From assembly GCF_003610405.1 (NCBI RefSeq), contig NZ_RAQC01000001.1:372001-436000 (forward strand): a DNA stretch of 64,000 nucleotides, written 5' to 3'. Position 1 is the stretch's first letter, and every line of letters starts with the position of its first letter. This document shows, piece by piece, positions 33,769-44,952 of this stretch. The notes under the pieces were generated by a model that was given only the letters and a program-made list of their open reading frames with translations, did no database searches and was not told where the DNA came from. The DNA is from Microbacterium sp. AG238. GTDB taxonomy: Bacteria; Actinomycetota; Actinomycetes; Actinomycetales; Microbacteriaceae. A program made the translations under genes and the position numbers.

Positions 33769-34058
33769 TGAGCACCGCGCTCCCCGACCTGGACCGCGAG
33801 ACCGACCTTCGCGCCGCGCCAGACGAACCGTGGCAGACCGTCGTGTGGAACGACCCCGTGAACCTGATGTCATACGTCGTCCATGTGTTCCGCACCTACT
33901 TCGGGTACTCGCGCGACCGCGCGACACAGCTCATGCTCGCCGTTCATCACGATGGCCACGCAATCGTCGCGGAAGGTCCGCGTGAAGCGATGGAGGCCCA
34001 CACGCGAGCGATGCATGAGTTCGGCCTCTGGGCGACCGTGCGGCGGGGGAACGAATGA
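33765..34058 (+). CDS. clpS: ATP-dependent Clp protease adaptor ClpS
   Basis: Recognises N-degrons and delivers them to ClpC/ClpA. The 97-aa protein has the core TVVWNDPVNLMSYVVHVF (N-degron pocket with NDPVN) followed by YFGYSRDRATQLML and a conserved HHDGHAIVAEG. The N-terminal 25 residues are flexible. ATG 33765 overlaps the metallopeptidase stop (ATGA); ATG 33768 is an equal alternative and ATG 33759 is possible. It overlaps DUF2017 by 4 nt. Confidence 0.94.
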   Translation: MMSTALPDLDRETDLRAAPDEPWQTVVWNDPVNLMSYVVHVFRTYFGYSRDRATQLMLAVHHDGHAIVAEGPREAMEAHTRAMHEFGLWATVRRGNE

Positions 34059-34528
34059 CCCCTTCCGTCGTCTTCGGACTGCCCCGCCCTGAGGCGGACT
34101 ACCTCCGCGAGCTCGTCGAGCAGTACCTCGAACTCGTCACCACGCCCGATGACCCGCGTGACCCGGCGGCGCGACGGCTCTCGCCTGACGCCTATCCGGA
34201 CGACCCGGATGCCGCGGCGGAGTTCCGTGAACTCACCCGCGACGATCTGGCGGCCACACGGGCCGCGGACGCCCGGCTGATGCTGGCGGCCCTCTCGAGC
34301 CCTCATGATCATGAGGGCGACACGGAGCCCGCGGCGATACTGACACTCGCACTCGACGCGCGAGAGCAGACCGCATGGCTGCGCACCCTGGCGGGACTTC
34401 GTCTCGTACTCGCGGAGCGCATCGGAATCAGTGACGAGAGCATCATGCCTGTCGGCGATCCGCGCTTCGACGTCTACGAGTGGCTCGGCTATCGGCAGGA
34501 GATGCTGCTGCAATCGCTCGACGCGTGA
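34055..34528 (+). CDS. DUF2017 family protein
   Basis: The 157-aa soluble helical protein belongs to a family that almost always follows clpS in actinobacteria. It has an acidic N-terminal half (LVEQYLELVTTPDDPRDPA) and a helical C-terminus ending YEWLGYRQEMLLQSLDA. No enzymatic motif is visible. It is coupled to clpS by ATGA. It ends exactly where the converging P-loop gene begins on the other strand (34528/34529), with no room for a terminator. Confidence 0.87.
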   Translation: MTPSVVFGLPRPEADYLRELVEQYLELVTTPDDPRDPAARRLSPDAYPDDPDAAAEFRELTRDDLAATRAADARLMLAALSSPHDHEGDTEPAAILTLALDAREQTAWLRTLAGLRLVLAERIGISDESIMPVGDPRFDVYEWLGYRQEMLLQSLDA

Positions 34529-35044
34529 TCAGGCGAGCTCGACGACATGCGTCGCGAGACTCCGAGGGTCATTGCGGGATATGTGGTCCTGCTCCTGGGC
34601 CGCCCAGCGTTCCCAGTGCGGCCGGTAGGTTTCGCCGTCACGCGCCAGAGCGCGCTGCTTGCGCACATCCGCCGGGGCGTCCAGCCATATCGTGACCGCC
34701 GCGAAGGACGCCGCCGCGGGCGTCAACGCGCCGCTCCCCTCGAGGATGATCGCGTCGGCCGCGTTCGCGACACGCTCAGCGCCGTAAACGTCCTCAGCCC
34801 AGTCCCACTGCTGCCATCGCGCTGCCTCACCGTGACGGCGGGGGGCGAGCACGCGCGCGACGGCGTACTCGGCGCCCGCCGCGAGACCGTCCCATCCGGG
34901 ATAGAGCTCATCGAGCGCGACAAGCTGGGGCGTCGTGCTCAGGGTGGCCCACCGCCGCTGGAGCTCACGGGCCAGCGTCGACTTGCCGGCGCCGCTGCGT
35001 CCGTCGATGATCACGACATCGCCCGGCGACAATTCGCCCAGCAC
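34529..35044 (-). CDS. P-loop ATP-binding protein, uridine-kinase-like
   Basis: The 171-aa protein has Walker A IIDGRSGAGKSTLARE near the N-terminus, a DELYPGW nucleobase/substrate-loop motif (similar to uridine kinase and pantothenate kinase-like proteins), and ILEGSGAL, which looks like Walker B. The start is uncertain: GTG 35044 is the first plausible codon after the upstream stop, and it has no clear ribosome site; TTG 35032 is an alternative. The gene trails the GerW-like gene by 40 nt. The substrate is unknown. Confidence 0.7.
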   Translation of the reverse strand: MLGELSPGDVVIIDGRSGAGKSTLARELQRRWATLSTTPQLVALDELYPGWDGLAAGAEYAVARVLAPRRHGEAARWQQWDWAEDVYGAERVANAADAIILEGSGALTPAAASFAAVTIWLDAPADVRKQRALARDGETYRPHWERWAAQEQDHISRNDPRSLATHVVELA

Positions 35045-35084
35045 GCTTTCGATGAGCGCGCCCGGTGTCAGGCGCGCGGCAGCC

Positions 35085-35405
35085 CTACTTCTTGAGGGCG
35101 CGGATGACACGGCTGAGAGCGCGGCCCACGACCCAGACGAAGGGAATGCCGACGGCGACCAGCGAGACGAGGTTCGGCTCGAAGCGCAGATCGTCACCCT
35201 TGCGTACGTACGCGCCGACAGGAATGGCGTAACCGCCGCCACCGCCGCCGCTGTTGCCCTCGGTGTCCTCGCCCGCGCCGAACCCACTGCACGTCAACGC
35301 GACAGGGATGAGCGTGATGCCACCGACATCCTGCTGCTCACCGTAAGCGCTGGTGACGCCGATGGTCGCGGACTGCTTGCCGAGTTCGAGTGCGAGGTTG
35401 GGCAT
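35085..35405 (-). CDS. GerW/YtfJ-like family protein, 106 aa
   Basis: The small protein shows the YtfJ/GerW pattern: a hydrophobic N-terminal strand, TLIPVALTCSGFGAG, an acidic/Gly linker, GGGGGGYAIPVGAYVRKGD, then a C-terminal hydrophobic helix (about 78-98). In sporulating Bacillus this family affects germination. Actinobacteria without spores also carry it, with no known role. ATG 35405 lies 6 nt from a TACGGT -10. It is followed by the P-loop gene. Confidence 0.72.
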   Translation of the reverse strand: MPNLALELGKQSATIGVTSAYGEQQDVGGITLIPVALTCSGFGAGEDTEGNSGGGGGGYAIPVGAYVRKGDDLRFEPNLVSLVAVGIPFVWVVGRALSRVIRALKK

Positions 35406-35411
35406 GGACCC

Positions 35412-35417
35412 ACCGTA
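35412..35417 (-). promoter_or_regulatory. -10 of leaderless GerW-like gene
   Basis: TACGGT on the minus strand lies 6 nt before ATG 35405. Confidence 0.5.
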
Positions 35418-35445
35418 CCCTCCTCCGGCGCTCGCGGTACAGGTG

Positions 35446-36705
35446 TCAGTGATCGTGGTCGGGCCGTGGGTTGGTGGGCATGGCGCCGACGTCGCGTCGA
35501 GGCCCGAGCACGCTCGCCCGCGTGACCGCGCCGCGACCGAAGCGAGCGCGGGCTCCGTCGAGCGCGTCGTCGACGCGGCGCCACTCCTCGTCGTCGTCCC
35601 AGAGCGTCAGCCCGCCGGTTCCGTCGGGTCGGAGCTTTTCGGCGCGCACCCCGATGAGTCGCACCGGTTGCGACAGCTCGACCGTCGAGAGGAGATCAAT
35701 GGCGGCCGAACCGATCCGTTGGCCGACGTTCGTCGCGAGCGGCAGGGTCTGCGAGCGTGAGTATGTCGAGAAGTCGCTCAGACGGACCTTGATCGACACC
35801 GTGCCGGCCTCCCACCCACCCGCGCGCAGCCGCGCGCCGACCCGATCAGCCAGGCGTCGGAGCTCGGAACGGAGCACCGTGAGATCGGTGACATCGTGAG
35901 AGAACGTCTCCTCGTGCGAGATGCTCTTCTCAGCCCGTTCGGTCTGGACCTGCCGCGCATCGTGCCCGCGCGACAGATGCCACACACGCTCGCCCATCGC
36001 GGGCCCGAGGGCGCGGTCGAGCACCGATCTGGGGGTGTCCCAAACGTCGGCGACAGTGCGGATGCCGCGTGTGAGAAGGGCCTCTACTGCTTTCGGCCCG
36101 ACGCCCCACAGAGCGCCGACCGGCCGTCCGGCCAGGAATCTGAGCGTCTGGTGCTCGGCGACGACGAGGAGACCGTCGGGCTTGGAGATCGTCGACGCCA
36201 TCTTCGCGACATGCTTGGTCGCCGCGACCCCGACGCTGCAGGTGAGGCCCGTCTCGTCCAAGACACGTGCGCGGATGAGCTGAGCGATGTCGCGCGGGCT
36301 CCCCCAGAGCCGACGAGCACCGCTCACGTCGAGGAAGGCTTCGTCGATCGACAGCGGCTCGACCAGAGGTGTGATCGATCGGAAGATCTCCATCACGCCG
36401 CGTGAGAGCTCGGCGTACCGTTCGAAGGTCGTCGGCACGACGATGGCCTGCGGGCAGAGCTGCAGGGCACGTGCGACCGGCATTGCCGAGCGCACGCCGA
36501 AGCGACGAGCCTCGTACGAGGCGCTCGACACAACCCCGCGCCGTTCGACGCCGCCCACGATGATGGGCTTGCCGGCGAGCGACGGATCGTCGAGCACCGC
36601 CACCGCCGCGTAGAACGCATCCATGTCGACGTGGAGGATGCGCGTGCCGGTGTCGTCGGCGTCGGGCGGCGAAACGATGCGCCCCGAACCGTCTCCGCGT
36701 CCCAT
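35446..36705 (-). CDS. dinB: DNA polymerase IV (Y family)
   Basis: Translesion polymerase. The 419-aa protein has the Y-family motifs LHVDMDAFYAAV (catalytic Asp), SSASYEARRFGV and PLSIDEAFLDVSGA (catalytic Asp-Glu), plus the HhH region GVGPKAVEALL and the little-finger domain. No beta-clamp pentapeptide is obvious at the C-terminus, which ends in a Pro/His tail. ATG 36705 is preceded by GAGAAT 6 nt away, a weaker -10 in the leaderless position. I see no LexA box in front of it. Confidence 0.95.
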   Translation of the reverse strand: MGRGDGSGRIVSPPDADDTGTRILHVDMDAFYAAVAVLDDPSLAGKPIIVGGVERRGVVSSASYEARRFGVRSAMPVARALQLCPQAIVVPTTFERYAELSRGVMEIFRSITPLVEPLSIDEAFLDVSGARRLWGSPRDIAQLIRARVLDETGLTCSVGVAATKHVAKMASTISKPDGLLVVAEHQTLRFLAGRPVGALWGVGPKAVEALLTRGIRTVADVWDTPRSVLDRALGPAMGERVWHLSRGHDARQVQTERAEKSISHEETFSHDVTDLTVLRSELRRLADRVGARLRAGGWEAGTVSIKVRLSDFSTYSRSQTLPLATNVGQRIGSAAIDLLSTVELSQPVRLIGVRAEKLRPDGTGGLTLWDDDEEWRRVDDALDGARARFGRGAVTRASVLGPRRDVGAMPTNPRPDHDH

Positions 36706-36821
36706 GGTTCCATTCTCGCCCGTGCCACCGACACCGGGCGCTGCTCGGGCGACGAAGCGGCGCCGCCGCCCCTCACGAGGAGGGAGTCGACGACGCCGCC
36801 GGGGTCGTGCGGATCGCTCTG

Positions 36822-38339
36822 CTACTGAGCCGCCCGCTCGAGGATCAGTTCGCGCACCCGCGCCGCGTCGGCCTGACCCTTCATCGCCTTCATGACAGCA
36901 CCGATCACCGCACCCGCGGCCTGCACCTTGCCGTCCTTGATCTTCGCGAGGACGTCGGGCTGCGCGGCGAGGGCCTCGTCGATCGCGGCGATCAGCGCGC
37001 CGTCGTCGGAGACCACGGCCAGTCCGCGCGCGTCGACGACATCCTGAGGAGATCCCTCGCCGTCGATGACCCCCTCGAGCACCTGGCGAGCCAGCTTGTC
37101 CGTCAGCGTGCCGGCATCCACCAGCTTCTGGAGCGCCGCCACGTCGGTGGGCGCGACCAGAGACTGCGGCTCCGCGCCACGCGCATTCGCGACGCGCGTG
37201 ATCTCACCGGTCCACCACTTCCGTGCAGAGGCTGGCGACGCGCCGGCCGCGACCGTGGCGTCGACCTCGGCGAGCAGACCGCCGTTGACGACGTCCTGGA
37301 ACTCGAGATCGGTGAAGCCCCACTCGCCCTGAAGCCGGCGACGCCGGGCCGCGGGCGGCTCGGGAAGGGCGGCACGGAGCTCTTCGATCAACTCCGGCGA
37401 AGGAGCTACCGGCAGGAGATCGGGCTCCGGGAAGTACCGGTAGTCGTCGGCATCCGACTTCGGCCGCCCCGGCGAGGTCGTGCCGGTGTCTTCGTGCCAG
37501 TGCCGGGTCTCCTGCGTGATGGTGCCGCCCTCGGCGAGGATGGCGGCCTGGCGCTGGATCTCGTAGCGCACCGCCCGTTCGACGGAGCGCATCGAGTTGA
37601 CGTTCTTCGTCTCGGTACGGGTGCCCAGCTTCTCCTGGCCCCGTGGCCGCAGCGAGACATTCGCATCGCATCGCAGGTTGCCGCGCTCGAGGCGCGCCTC
37701 CGAGATGCCCAGGCCGATGACGATGTCGCGGATCGTGCGCACGTACGCCTTGGCGATCTCCGGCGCGCGGTGCTCGGCGCCGAAGATCGGCTTCGTCACG
37801 ATCTCGACGAGAGGCACGCCGGCACGGTTGTAGTCGACGAGCGAGAACTCCGCGCCCTGGATGCGGCCGGCGGCGCCTCCCATGTGGGTGAGCTTGCCCG
37901 CGTCCTCTTCCATGTGCGCCCGCTCGATGTCGACGGTGACGGTCGTTCCGTCCGACAGCTCCACCTCGACCGCGCCCTCGAACGCGATCGGCTCGTCGTA
38001 CTGCGAGATCTGGTAGTTCTTGCCGAGGTCCGGGTAGAAGTAGTTCTTCCTCGCGAACCGGCTCGACGGAGCGATCGAGCAGCCGAGCGCCAGGCCCAGA
38101 CTGATCGACGACCGGATCGCCGTCTCGTTCACGACCGGGAGTGCCCCGGGCAGGCCCATGTCGACCGGCGCGACGAGGGTGTTCGGAGCCGCGTCGTGAT
38201 TGTCGGGGTGAGCCGGGTTCGCCGCCGGCGAGAACATCTTCGTGCGCGTGTTCAGCTCGACGTGCACCTCGAAGCCGAGCACCGGCTCGAACAGCTCCAG
38301 CGCCTTGTCGAAGTCCATCAGTGCGACCTTGGCAGCCAT
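36822..38339 (-). CDS. gatB: Asp-tRNA(Asn)/Glu-tRNA(Gln) amidotransferase subunit B
   Basis: Phosphorylates the misacylated Glu-tRNA(Gln) or Asp-tRNA(Asn) that GatCAB then amidates. The 505-aa product has [17 protein letters not shown], a YFYPDLPK-like [42 protein letters not shown] and the C-terminal YqeY-like helical domain. ATG 38339 shares one base with the gatA stop (TGATG). It ends the gatC-gatA-gatB operon. A 116-bp gap with nothing recognisable separates it from dinB. Confidence 0.97.
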   Translation of the reverse strand: MAAKVALMDFDKALELFEPVLGFEVHVELNTRTKMFSPAANPAHPDNHDAAPNTLVAPVDMGLPGALPVVNETAIRSSISLGLALGCSIAPSSRFARKNYFYPDLGKNYQISQYDEPIAFEGAVEVELSDGTTVTVDIERAHMEEDAGKLTHMGGAAGRIQGAEFSLVDYNRAGVPLVEIVTKPIFGAEHRAPEIAKAYVRTIRDIVIGLGISEARLERGNLRCDANVSLRPRGQEKLGTRTETKNVNSMRSVERAVRYEIQRQAAILAEGGTITQETRHWHEDTGTTSPGRPKSDADDYRYFPEPDLLPVAPSPELIEELRAALPEPPAARRRRLQGEWGFTDLEFQDVVNGGLLAEVDATVAAGASPASARKWWTGEITRVANARGAEPQSLVAPTDVAALQKLVDAGTLTDKLARQVLEGVIDGEGSPQDVVDARGLAVVSDDGALIAAIDEALAAQPDVLAKIKDGKVQAAGAVIGAVMKAMKGQADAARVRELILERAAQ

Positions 38340-39850
38340 CAGCGTGCCCCTCCCAGGATCGGTGCGCGGTCGAGCAGCGGGCCACCCCAGCTGTCGACGA
38401 GCAGAGTCTCGAGCGCGGCGCCCACACGGTAGAGCTGCGCATCCTGGCGCGCAGGCGCGATGAACTGGATGCCGACCGGCAGGCCGTCGTCTTCGGACAG
38501 CCCCGAGGGGATCGAGATCCCCGGGACGCCGGCGAGGTTCACCGGGATGGTCGTGACGTCGTTGAGATACATCTGCAGCGGATCGTCGATCTGCTCGCCG
38601 AGGCGGAAGGCGGTCGTGGGTGCGGACGGGGTCGCGATGACGTCGACCTGCGCGAACGCGTCGTCGAAGTCGCGCTGGATGAGGGTGCGCACCTTCTGCG
38701 CACTGCCGTAGTAGGCGTCGTAGTAGCCCGCCGACAGCGCATACGTACCGAGGATGATCCGTCGCTTGACCTCGTCGCCGAACCCCGCTTCGCGCGTCGC
38801 CGACATGACGTCCTCGACAGTGCCGCCCGGCACGTCGACGCGCAGCCCGAAGCGGACGGAGTCGAACTTGGCGAGGTTGCTGGATGCCTCGGCCGGGAGG
38901 ATCAGGTAGTAGGCCGCCACCCCGTACTCGAAGTGGGGTGCGCTGATCTCGACGATCTCGGCCCCCTGCGCCTCCATAGCCGCGAGCGAAGCGCGGAACG
39001 ACGCGCTCACGCCGGGCTGGAAGCCCACGTCGGCCAGCTCGCGGATGACACCGATTCTGAGCCCGCGCAGCACATCGCCGCGGGCGCCCTCTCGCGCCGC
39101 TGCGGCGAAGGACGGCCACCGGTCGGCGAGCGAGGTCGAGTCGTGCGGGTCGTGCCCGCCGATGACGTCGTGCAGGAGCGCCGAGTCGAGCACGGTGCGC
39201 GAGACCGGACCCACCTGATCGAGGCTCGAGGCGAGGGCGATCGAGCCGTATCGGCTGACGCCGCCGTAGGTCGGCTTGACTCCCACCGTGCCCGTGACGT
39301 GCGCGGGCTGACGGATCGAGCCTCCCGTGTCGGACCCGAGAGCGAGGGGCGCCTCGAAAGCGGCGACGGCCGCGGCGGAGCCGCCTCCCGAGCCGCCGGG
39401 GATGCGCTCGAGGTCCCATGGGTTGCGGGTGGGTCCGTACGCTGAGTGCTCCGTCGACGAGCCCATCGCGAACTCGTCCATGTTGGTCTTGCCGAGGGGC
39501 ACGAGGCCGGCGGCGCGAGCGCGGGCGACAACCGTCGCGTCGTACGGCGACATGAAGCCTTCGAGGATTCTCGATCCGCTGGTCGAGGGCATGTCGGTCG
39601 TGACGAGAACGTCCTTGATCGCGAGGGGCACGCCGGCCAGCTCGCCCAATGGATCTCCCGCGGCGCGGCGCGCATCGATCTCGCCTGCGACCTGGAGCGC
39701 GTGGTCGGAGACGTGCAGGAACGCATGCACGTCGCCGTCGACGGCGGCGATGCGGTCGAGGTGCGCCTGGGTCACCTCGACGCTGCTGACGCTTCCGTCG
39801 GCCAGGCGCGCCGCCAGCTCGGCGGCGCTCGAACGGATGATGTCGCTCAC
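38339..39850 (-). CDS. gatA: Asp-tRNA(Asn)/Glu-tRNA(Gln) amidotransferase subunit A
   Basis: Amidase that frees ammonia from glutamine or asparagine for GatB. The 503-aa product is of the amidase-signature family: [10 protein letters not shown] with the catalytic lysine, [12 protein letters not shown] and [12 protein letters not shown] with the Ser-cisSer-Lys triad. GTG 39850 overlaps the gatC stop (GTGA). The C-terminus contains the conserved [12 protein letters not shown]. Confidence 0.97.
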   Translation of the reverse strand: MSDIIRSSAAELAARLADGSVSSVEVTQAHLDRIAAVDGDVHAFLHVSDHALQVAGEIDARRAAGDPLGELAGVPLAIKDVLVTTDMPSTSGSRILEGFMSPYDATVVARARAAGLVPLGKTNMDEFAMGSSTEHSAYGPTRNPWDLERIPGGSGGGSAAAVAAFEAPLALGSDTGGSIRQPAHVTGTVGVKPTYGGVSRYGSIALASSLDQVGPVSRTVLDSALLHDVIGGHDPHDSTSLADRWPSFAAAAREGARGDVLRGLRIGVIRELADVGFQPGVSASFRASLAAMEAQGAEIVEISAPHFEYGVAAYYLILPAEASSNLAKFDSVRFGLRVDVPGGTVEDVMSATREAGFGDEVKRRIILGTYALSAGYYDAYYGSAQKVRTLIQRDFDDAFAQVDVIATPSAPTTAFRLGEQIDDPLQMYLNDVTTIPVNLAGVPGISIPSGLSEDDGLPVGIQFIAPARQDAQLYRVGAALETLLVDSWGGPLLDRAPILGGAR

Positions 39851-40146
39851 TGCTCCTCCCCCAGGATCGCCGTCACGCGGAAACGGTCGTCCGCACGTTC
39901 GGGTGCATTCTGGAGCACCTGTTCGAGCGTGAGCATGTCGCCGGGCACATCCTCGCGGAAGACGTTCTCGAGGGCGATGGGGTGGCTGGTCGCCGGGACA
40001 TCCGGGGTCGCCACCTCCGACACCTTCGCGATGTTGTCGACGATCGCGTCGAGCTGTCCGGTGAGACGCTCGACCTCCTCGTCGTTCAGCTGGATCCGGG
40101 CGAGCACGCCGAGGTGGCGCACGAGATCGGGGGTGATTTCAGACAC
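39847..40146 (-). CDS. gatC: Asp-tRNA(Asn)/Glu-tRNA(Gln) amidotransferase subunit C
   Basis: Small 99-aa subunit that wraps between GatA and GatB. The helical N-terminus ([20 protein letters not shown]) and the conserved [19 protein letters not shown] and PVGDMLT-like [17 protein letters not shown] are typical. GTG 40146 follows TAGAAT by 6 nt (leaderless). First gene of gatCAB, divergent from fadD. Confidence 0.96.
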   Translation of the reverse strand: MSEITPDLVRHLGVLARIQLNDEEVERLTGQLDAIVDNIAKVSEVATPDVPATSHPIALENVFREDVPGDMLTLEQVLQNAPERADDRFRVTAILGEEQ

Positions 40147-40152
40147 CCGTCG

Positions 40153-40192
40153 ATTCTAGTTCGGGCCCGATCGTGCACGAGACCCGTAGGGT
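40153..40192. promoter_or_regulatory. Divergent -10 pair for leaderless gatC and fadD
   Basis: On the minus strand TAGAAT (40158-40153) lies 6 nt before the gatC GTG. On the plus strand TAGGGT (40187-40192) lies 6 nt before the fadD GTG. Confidence 0.6.
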
Positions 40193-40198
40193 GTCAGC

Positions 40199-41896
40199 GT
40201 GACGACCTACGACCCGCCACGTCCCTGGATCGCCAGCTACGCCGACGGGGTGCCGGACGATCTCCCGCCCATGGAGGGCTCACTCGTCGACATCGTCGCG
40301 ACGTCGGCGCGGGAGCATCCCGACGCTCCTGCCCTGGAGTTCTTCGGGCGCACCGTGTCATACCGGCAGCTGCAGGACCGCATCGAACGTGCGGCCGCCT
40401 ATCTGAGGGACGCCGGCGTGCGCCGCGGCGACCGGGTGGCGATCGTGCTGCCCAACTGCCCCCAGCACATCGTCGCGTTCTACGCCGTGCTGCGGCTCGG
40501 AGCCGTCGTCATCGAGCACAACCCGCTCTACACGCCGCGTGAGATGCGCAAGCAGTTCGAGGACCACGGCGCGAAGGTCGCGATCGTCTGGAACAAGCTC
40601 GTCTCGATGCTCCTGGACTTCCCCGACGATCTCGCGCTCAACGCCGTGATCTCCGTGGACATCACCACGGCGATGCCGCTCGGCATGCGGGCGGCGCTCC
40701 GGCTTCCCATCGCGAAAGCGCGGGAGTCGCGCGAGGCGCTCACCTCTCCGGTGCCCCGAAACCGCGTTTACGGCTTCTGGTCGGATGCCGAACGACACGA
40801 CCCCCTGCCGGTGAGCCACGTGGGCCCGACGACGGGAGATCTCGCGCTCATCCAGTACACCAGCGGAACGACCGGAAACCCCAAGGGCGCCGCCCTCACC
40901 CATCGCAACCTCTTGGCCAACGCCGCGCAGGCGCAGGCGTGGACGCCGACGATCGAGCGCGGCGAGGGTTGCGTGGTCTACGCCGTGCTACCGATGTTCC
41001 ACGCGTACGGCCTCACGCTCTGTCTCACCTTCGCCATGTCGATGGGCGCCCGGCTCGTGCTCTTCCCGAAGTTCGATCCAGCCCTCGTGCTCGCCGTCCA
41101 CAAGCGGCATCCGGCCACACTCCTGCCCCTGGTGCCTCCGATCGCCGAGCGTCTGCTCGCGGCGGCGGACGAGGCCGGTATCTCCCTCGCGGGAACGCAG
41201 GTCGCCATCTCGGGCGCTATGGCGCTCCCCCACGAACTCGTCGTCCCGTTCGAGGCATCGACCGGTGGATACCTCGTCGAGGGATACGGCCTCTCGGAAT
41301 GTTCGCCGGTTCTCATGGCCAATCCGGTCGCGGACAACCGTGTGCCCGGGACGGTCGGATTGCCGCTTCCCGGCACCGAGTGCCGCGTGGTGGATCCTGA
41401 CGAACCGACACGAGACGTCGAGCCCGGCGGTCGCGGTGAGCTTCTGGTGCGGGGCCCGCAGGTGTTCTCGGGCTACTACGGAAAGCCCGAGGAAACCGAG
41501 AAGGTCTTCGTCGACGGTTGGTTCCGCACCGGCGACATCGTCACGATCGACGAGGCGGGCTTCGTGCGCATCGTCGATCGGATCAAGGAGCTCATCATCA
41601 CCGGCGGGTTCAACGTCGCCCCGACCGAGGTCGAGATCGCGCTGCGCCAGCATCCGCAGATCGCCGATGCCGCGGTGGTGGGCCTCCCCAGCGAGCATTC
41701 GGGCGAGGACGTCGTCGCCGCCGTCGTCGCGGTGCCCGGGGCGACGATCGACGAGGGCGACGTCCGCGACTTCTGCCGCGGCATCCTCACCCCGTACAAG
41801 GTGCCGCGCAGGGTCGTCGTGGTGGACGAACTCCCGAAATCGATGATCGGCAAGGTCCTCCGCCGCCAGGTCAGGGATCGACTGCTCGCGGGCTGA
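40199..41896 (+). CDS. fadD: Long-chain-fatty-acid-CoA ligase
   Basis: Activates fatty acids to acyl-CoA via an acyl-AMP. The 565-aa product has the P-loop YTSGTTGNPKGAALTH, the linker VEGYGLSECSP, and the C-terminal GWFRTGDIVTIDE, IVDRIKELIITGGFN, and K in PKSMIGKVLRR. The start is GTG 40199, 6 nt behind TAGGGT, with no ribosome site. It precedes ligA in the opposite orientation. Confidence 0.93.
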   Translation: MTTYDPPRPWIASYADGVPDDLPPMEGSLVDIVATSAREHPDAPALEFFGRTVSYRQLQDRIERAAAYLRDAGVRRGDRVAIVLPNCPQHIVAFYAVLRLGAVVIEHNPLYTPREMRKQFEDHGAKVAIVWNKLVSMLLDFPDDLALNAVISVDITTAMPLGMRAALRLPIAKARESREALTSPVPRNRVYGFWSDAERHDPLPVSHVGPTTGDLALIQYTSGTTGNPKGAALTHRNLLANAAQAQAWTPTIERGEGCVVYAVLPMFHAYGLTLCLTFAMSMGARLVLFPKFDPALVLAVHKRHPATLLPLVPPIAERLLAAADEAGISLAGTQVAISGAMALPHELVVPFEASTGGYLVEGYGLSECSPVLMANPVADNRVPGTVGLPLPGTECRVVDPDEPTRDVEPGGRGELLVRGPQVFSGYYGKPEETEKVFVDGWFRTGDIVTIDEAGFVRIVDRIKELIITGGFNVAPTEVEIALRQHPQIADAAVVGLPSEHSGEDVVAAVVAVPGATIDEGDVRDFCRGILTPYKVPRRVVVVDELPKSMIGKVLRRQVRDRLLAG

Positions 41897-41905
41897 CGCA
41901 GCCCG
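41889..41905 (+). terminator. Short hairpin at the fadD end
   Basis: A 6-bp stem (CGGGCT at 41889-41894, AGCCCG at 41900-41905) overlaps the fadD stop codon. A weak candidate between fadD and the converging ligA. Confidence 0.35.
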
Positions 41906-41930
41906 GGCGGGGTGCGGAGTCGACCGCGAG

Positions 41931-44252
<2,322 letters not shown>

Positions 44253-44255
<3 letters not shown>

Positions 44256-44927
44256 GGCAGGGGGCACGACGCTCCAGCCGGGCTTCCCGTCGAGTTGCCG
44301 GATGCGGTACGTGAACGAGCCGTGGTAACGGAAGAGCTCCCCCACGAGCCAGGCCCGCACCCTCACGTCGACACGTTGCGCCGCGGCATCCGCGGGGTCC
44401 GACGTCTCCGTCACCATCACCCGGGCTACCGGCGGGAGGGGCAGACGCAGAGCCCCGAGCCGCGCGGCGATCCCGGTCGACCGCAGGCGCATCCCGGTCG
44501 TATCGGCCTCGGCGCGCAGGCGTATCTCCAGTGCGCCCCGGCGCCCCAATCGGTCGACGATCTCGCCCGGTCGTGCGCTCGTCATCGCGTCGACCATCCG
44601 CCGCCGCGCGGTGGCGAAGAGGAAGTCGCGCTCGCCGCGCAACGACCCGTCGGGTCGGGGCGTGTTGGTGATGACGAACGGGACATCGGTGCCGTCCTCC
44701 GGGAACATCACACCTCTCCCCGCGATCAGGCGCATCACGGGGTGCAGCCACCGCGGGCCGCAGTACCCCGCCTCGTCATAGACGCCGTGCCCGACGCCCG
44801 CGCACCCGTCGGCGATCGGGCCGAAGTACAGCTGGAGCACGGGCGGCATCCGCTTCAGCTCGTCGCCGACCGCTCGCTCATACACGGAGGGCCGGCCGGG
44901 ACGGGGGGTCGCAGCTTCACTGAACAT
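44253..44927 (-). CDS. DUF4166-domain protein
   Basis: The 224-aa protein begins with a short leader, then SVYERAVGDELKRM and the DUF4166-type fold with GRGVMFPEDGTDVPFVITN, FLFATARRRMVDAM and a beta-rich C-terminus. No catalytic residues can be named; some relatives are fused to SDR or saccharopine-dehydrogenase-like domains. It is head-to-head with an SDR gene across 25 bp, sharing a palindrome. ATG 44927 lies 6 nt from TAGTTT, so it is probably leaderless. Confidence 0.72.
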
Positions 44928-44946
44928 GTTCAGAAACTACTACGAT
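44920..44946. promoter_or_regulatory. Shared operator/promoter of DUF4166 and SDR genes
   Basis: A perfect 14-bp palindrome CTGAACATGTTCAG (44920-44933) contains the DUF4166 start codon. The minus -10 TAGTTT (44939-44934) lies 6 nt before ATG 44927 and the plus -10 TACGAT (44941-44946) lies 6 nt before ATG 44953. A protein on the palindrome would cover both starts. Confidence 0.6.
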
Positions 44947-44952
44947 GGCGTC

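Noticed and set aside
44920..44933. LexA/SOS box
   Set aside because: CTGAACATGTTCAG has GAAC-N2-GTTC spacing; actinobacterial SOS boxes have GAAC-N4-GTTC. The genes are not repair genes.
44935..44945. ACTACTACG similar to the sugar-operon operator half-site
   Set aside because: One half-site without an inverted partner, explained by the TACGAT -10 of the SDR gene; likely coincidence.
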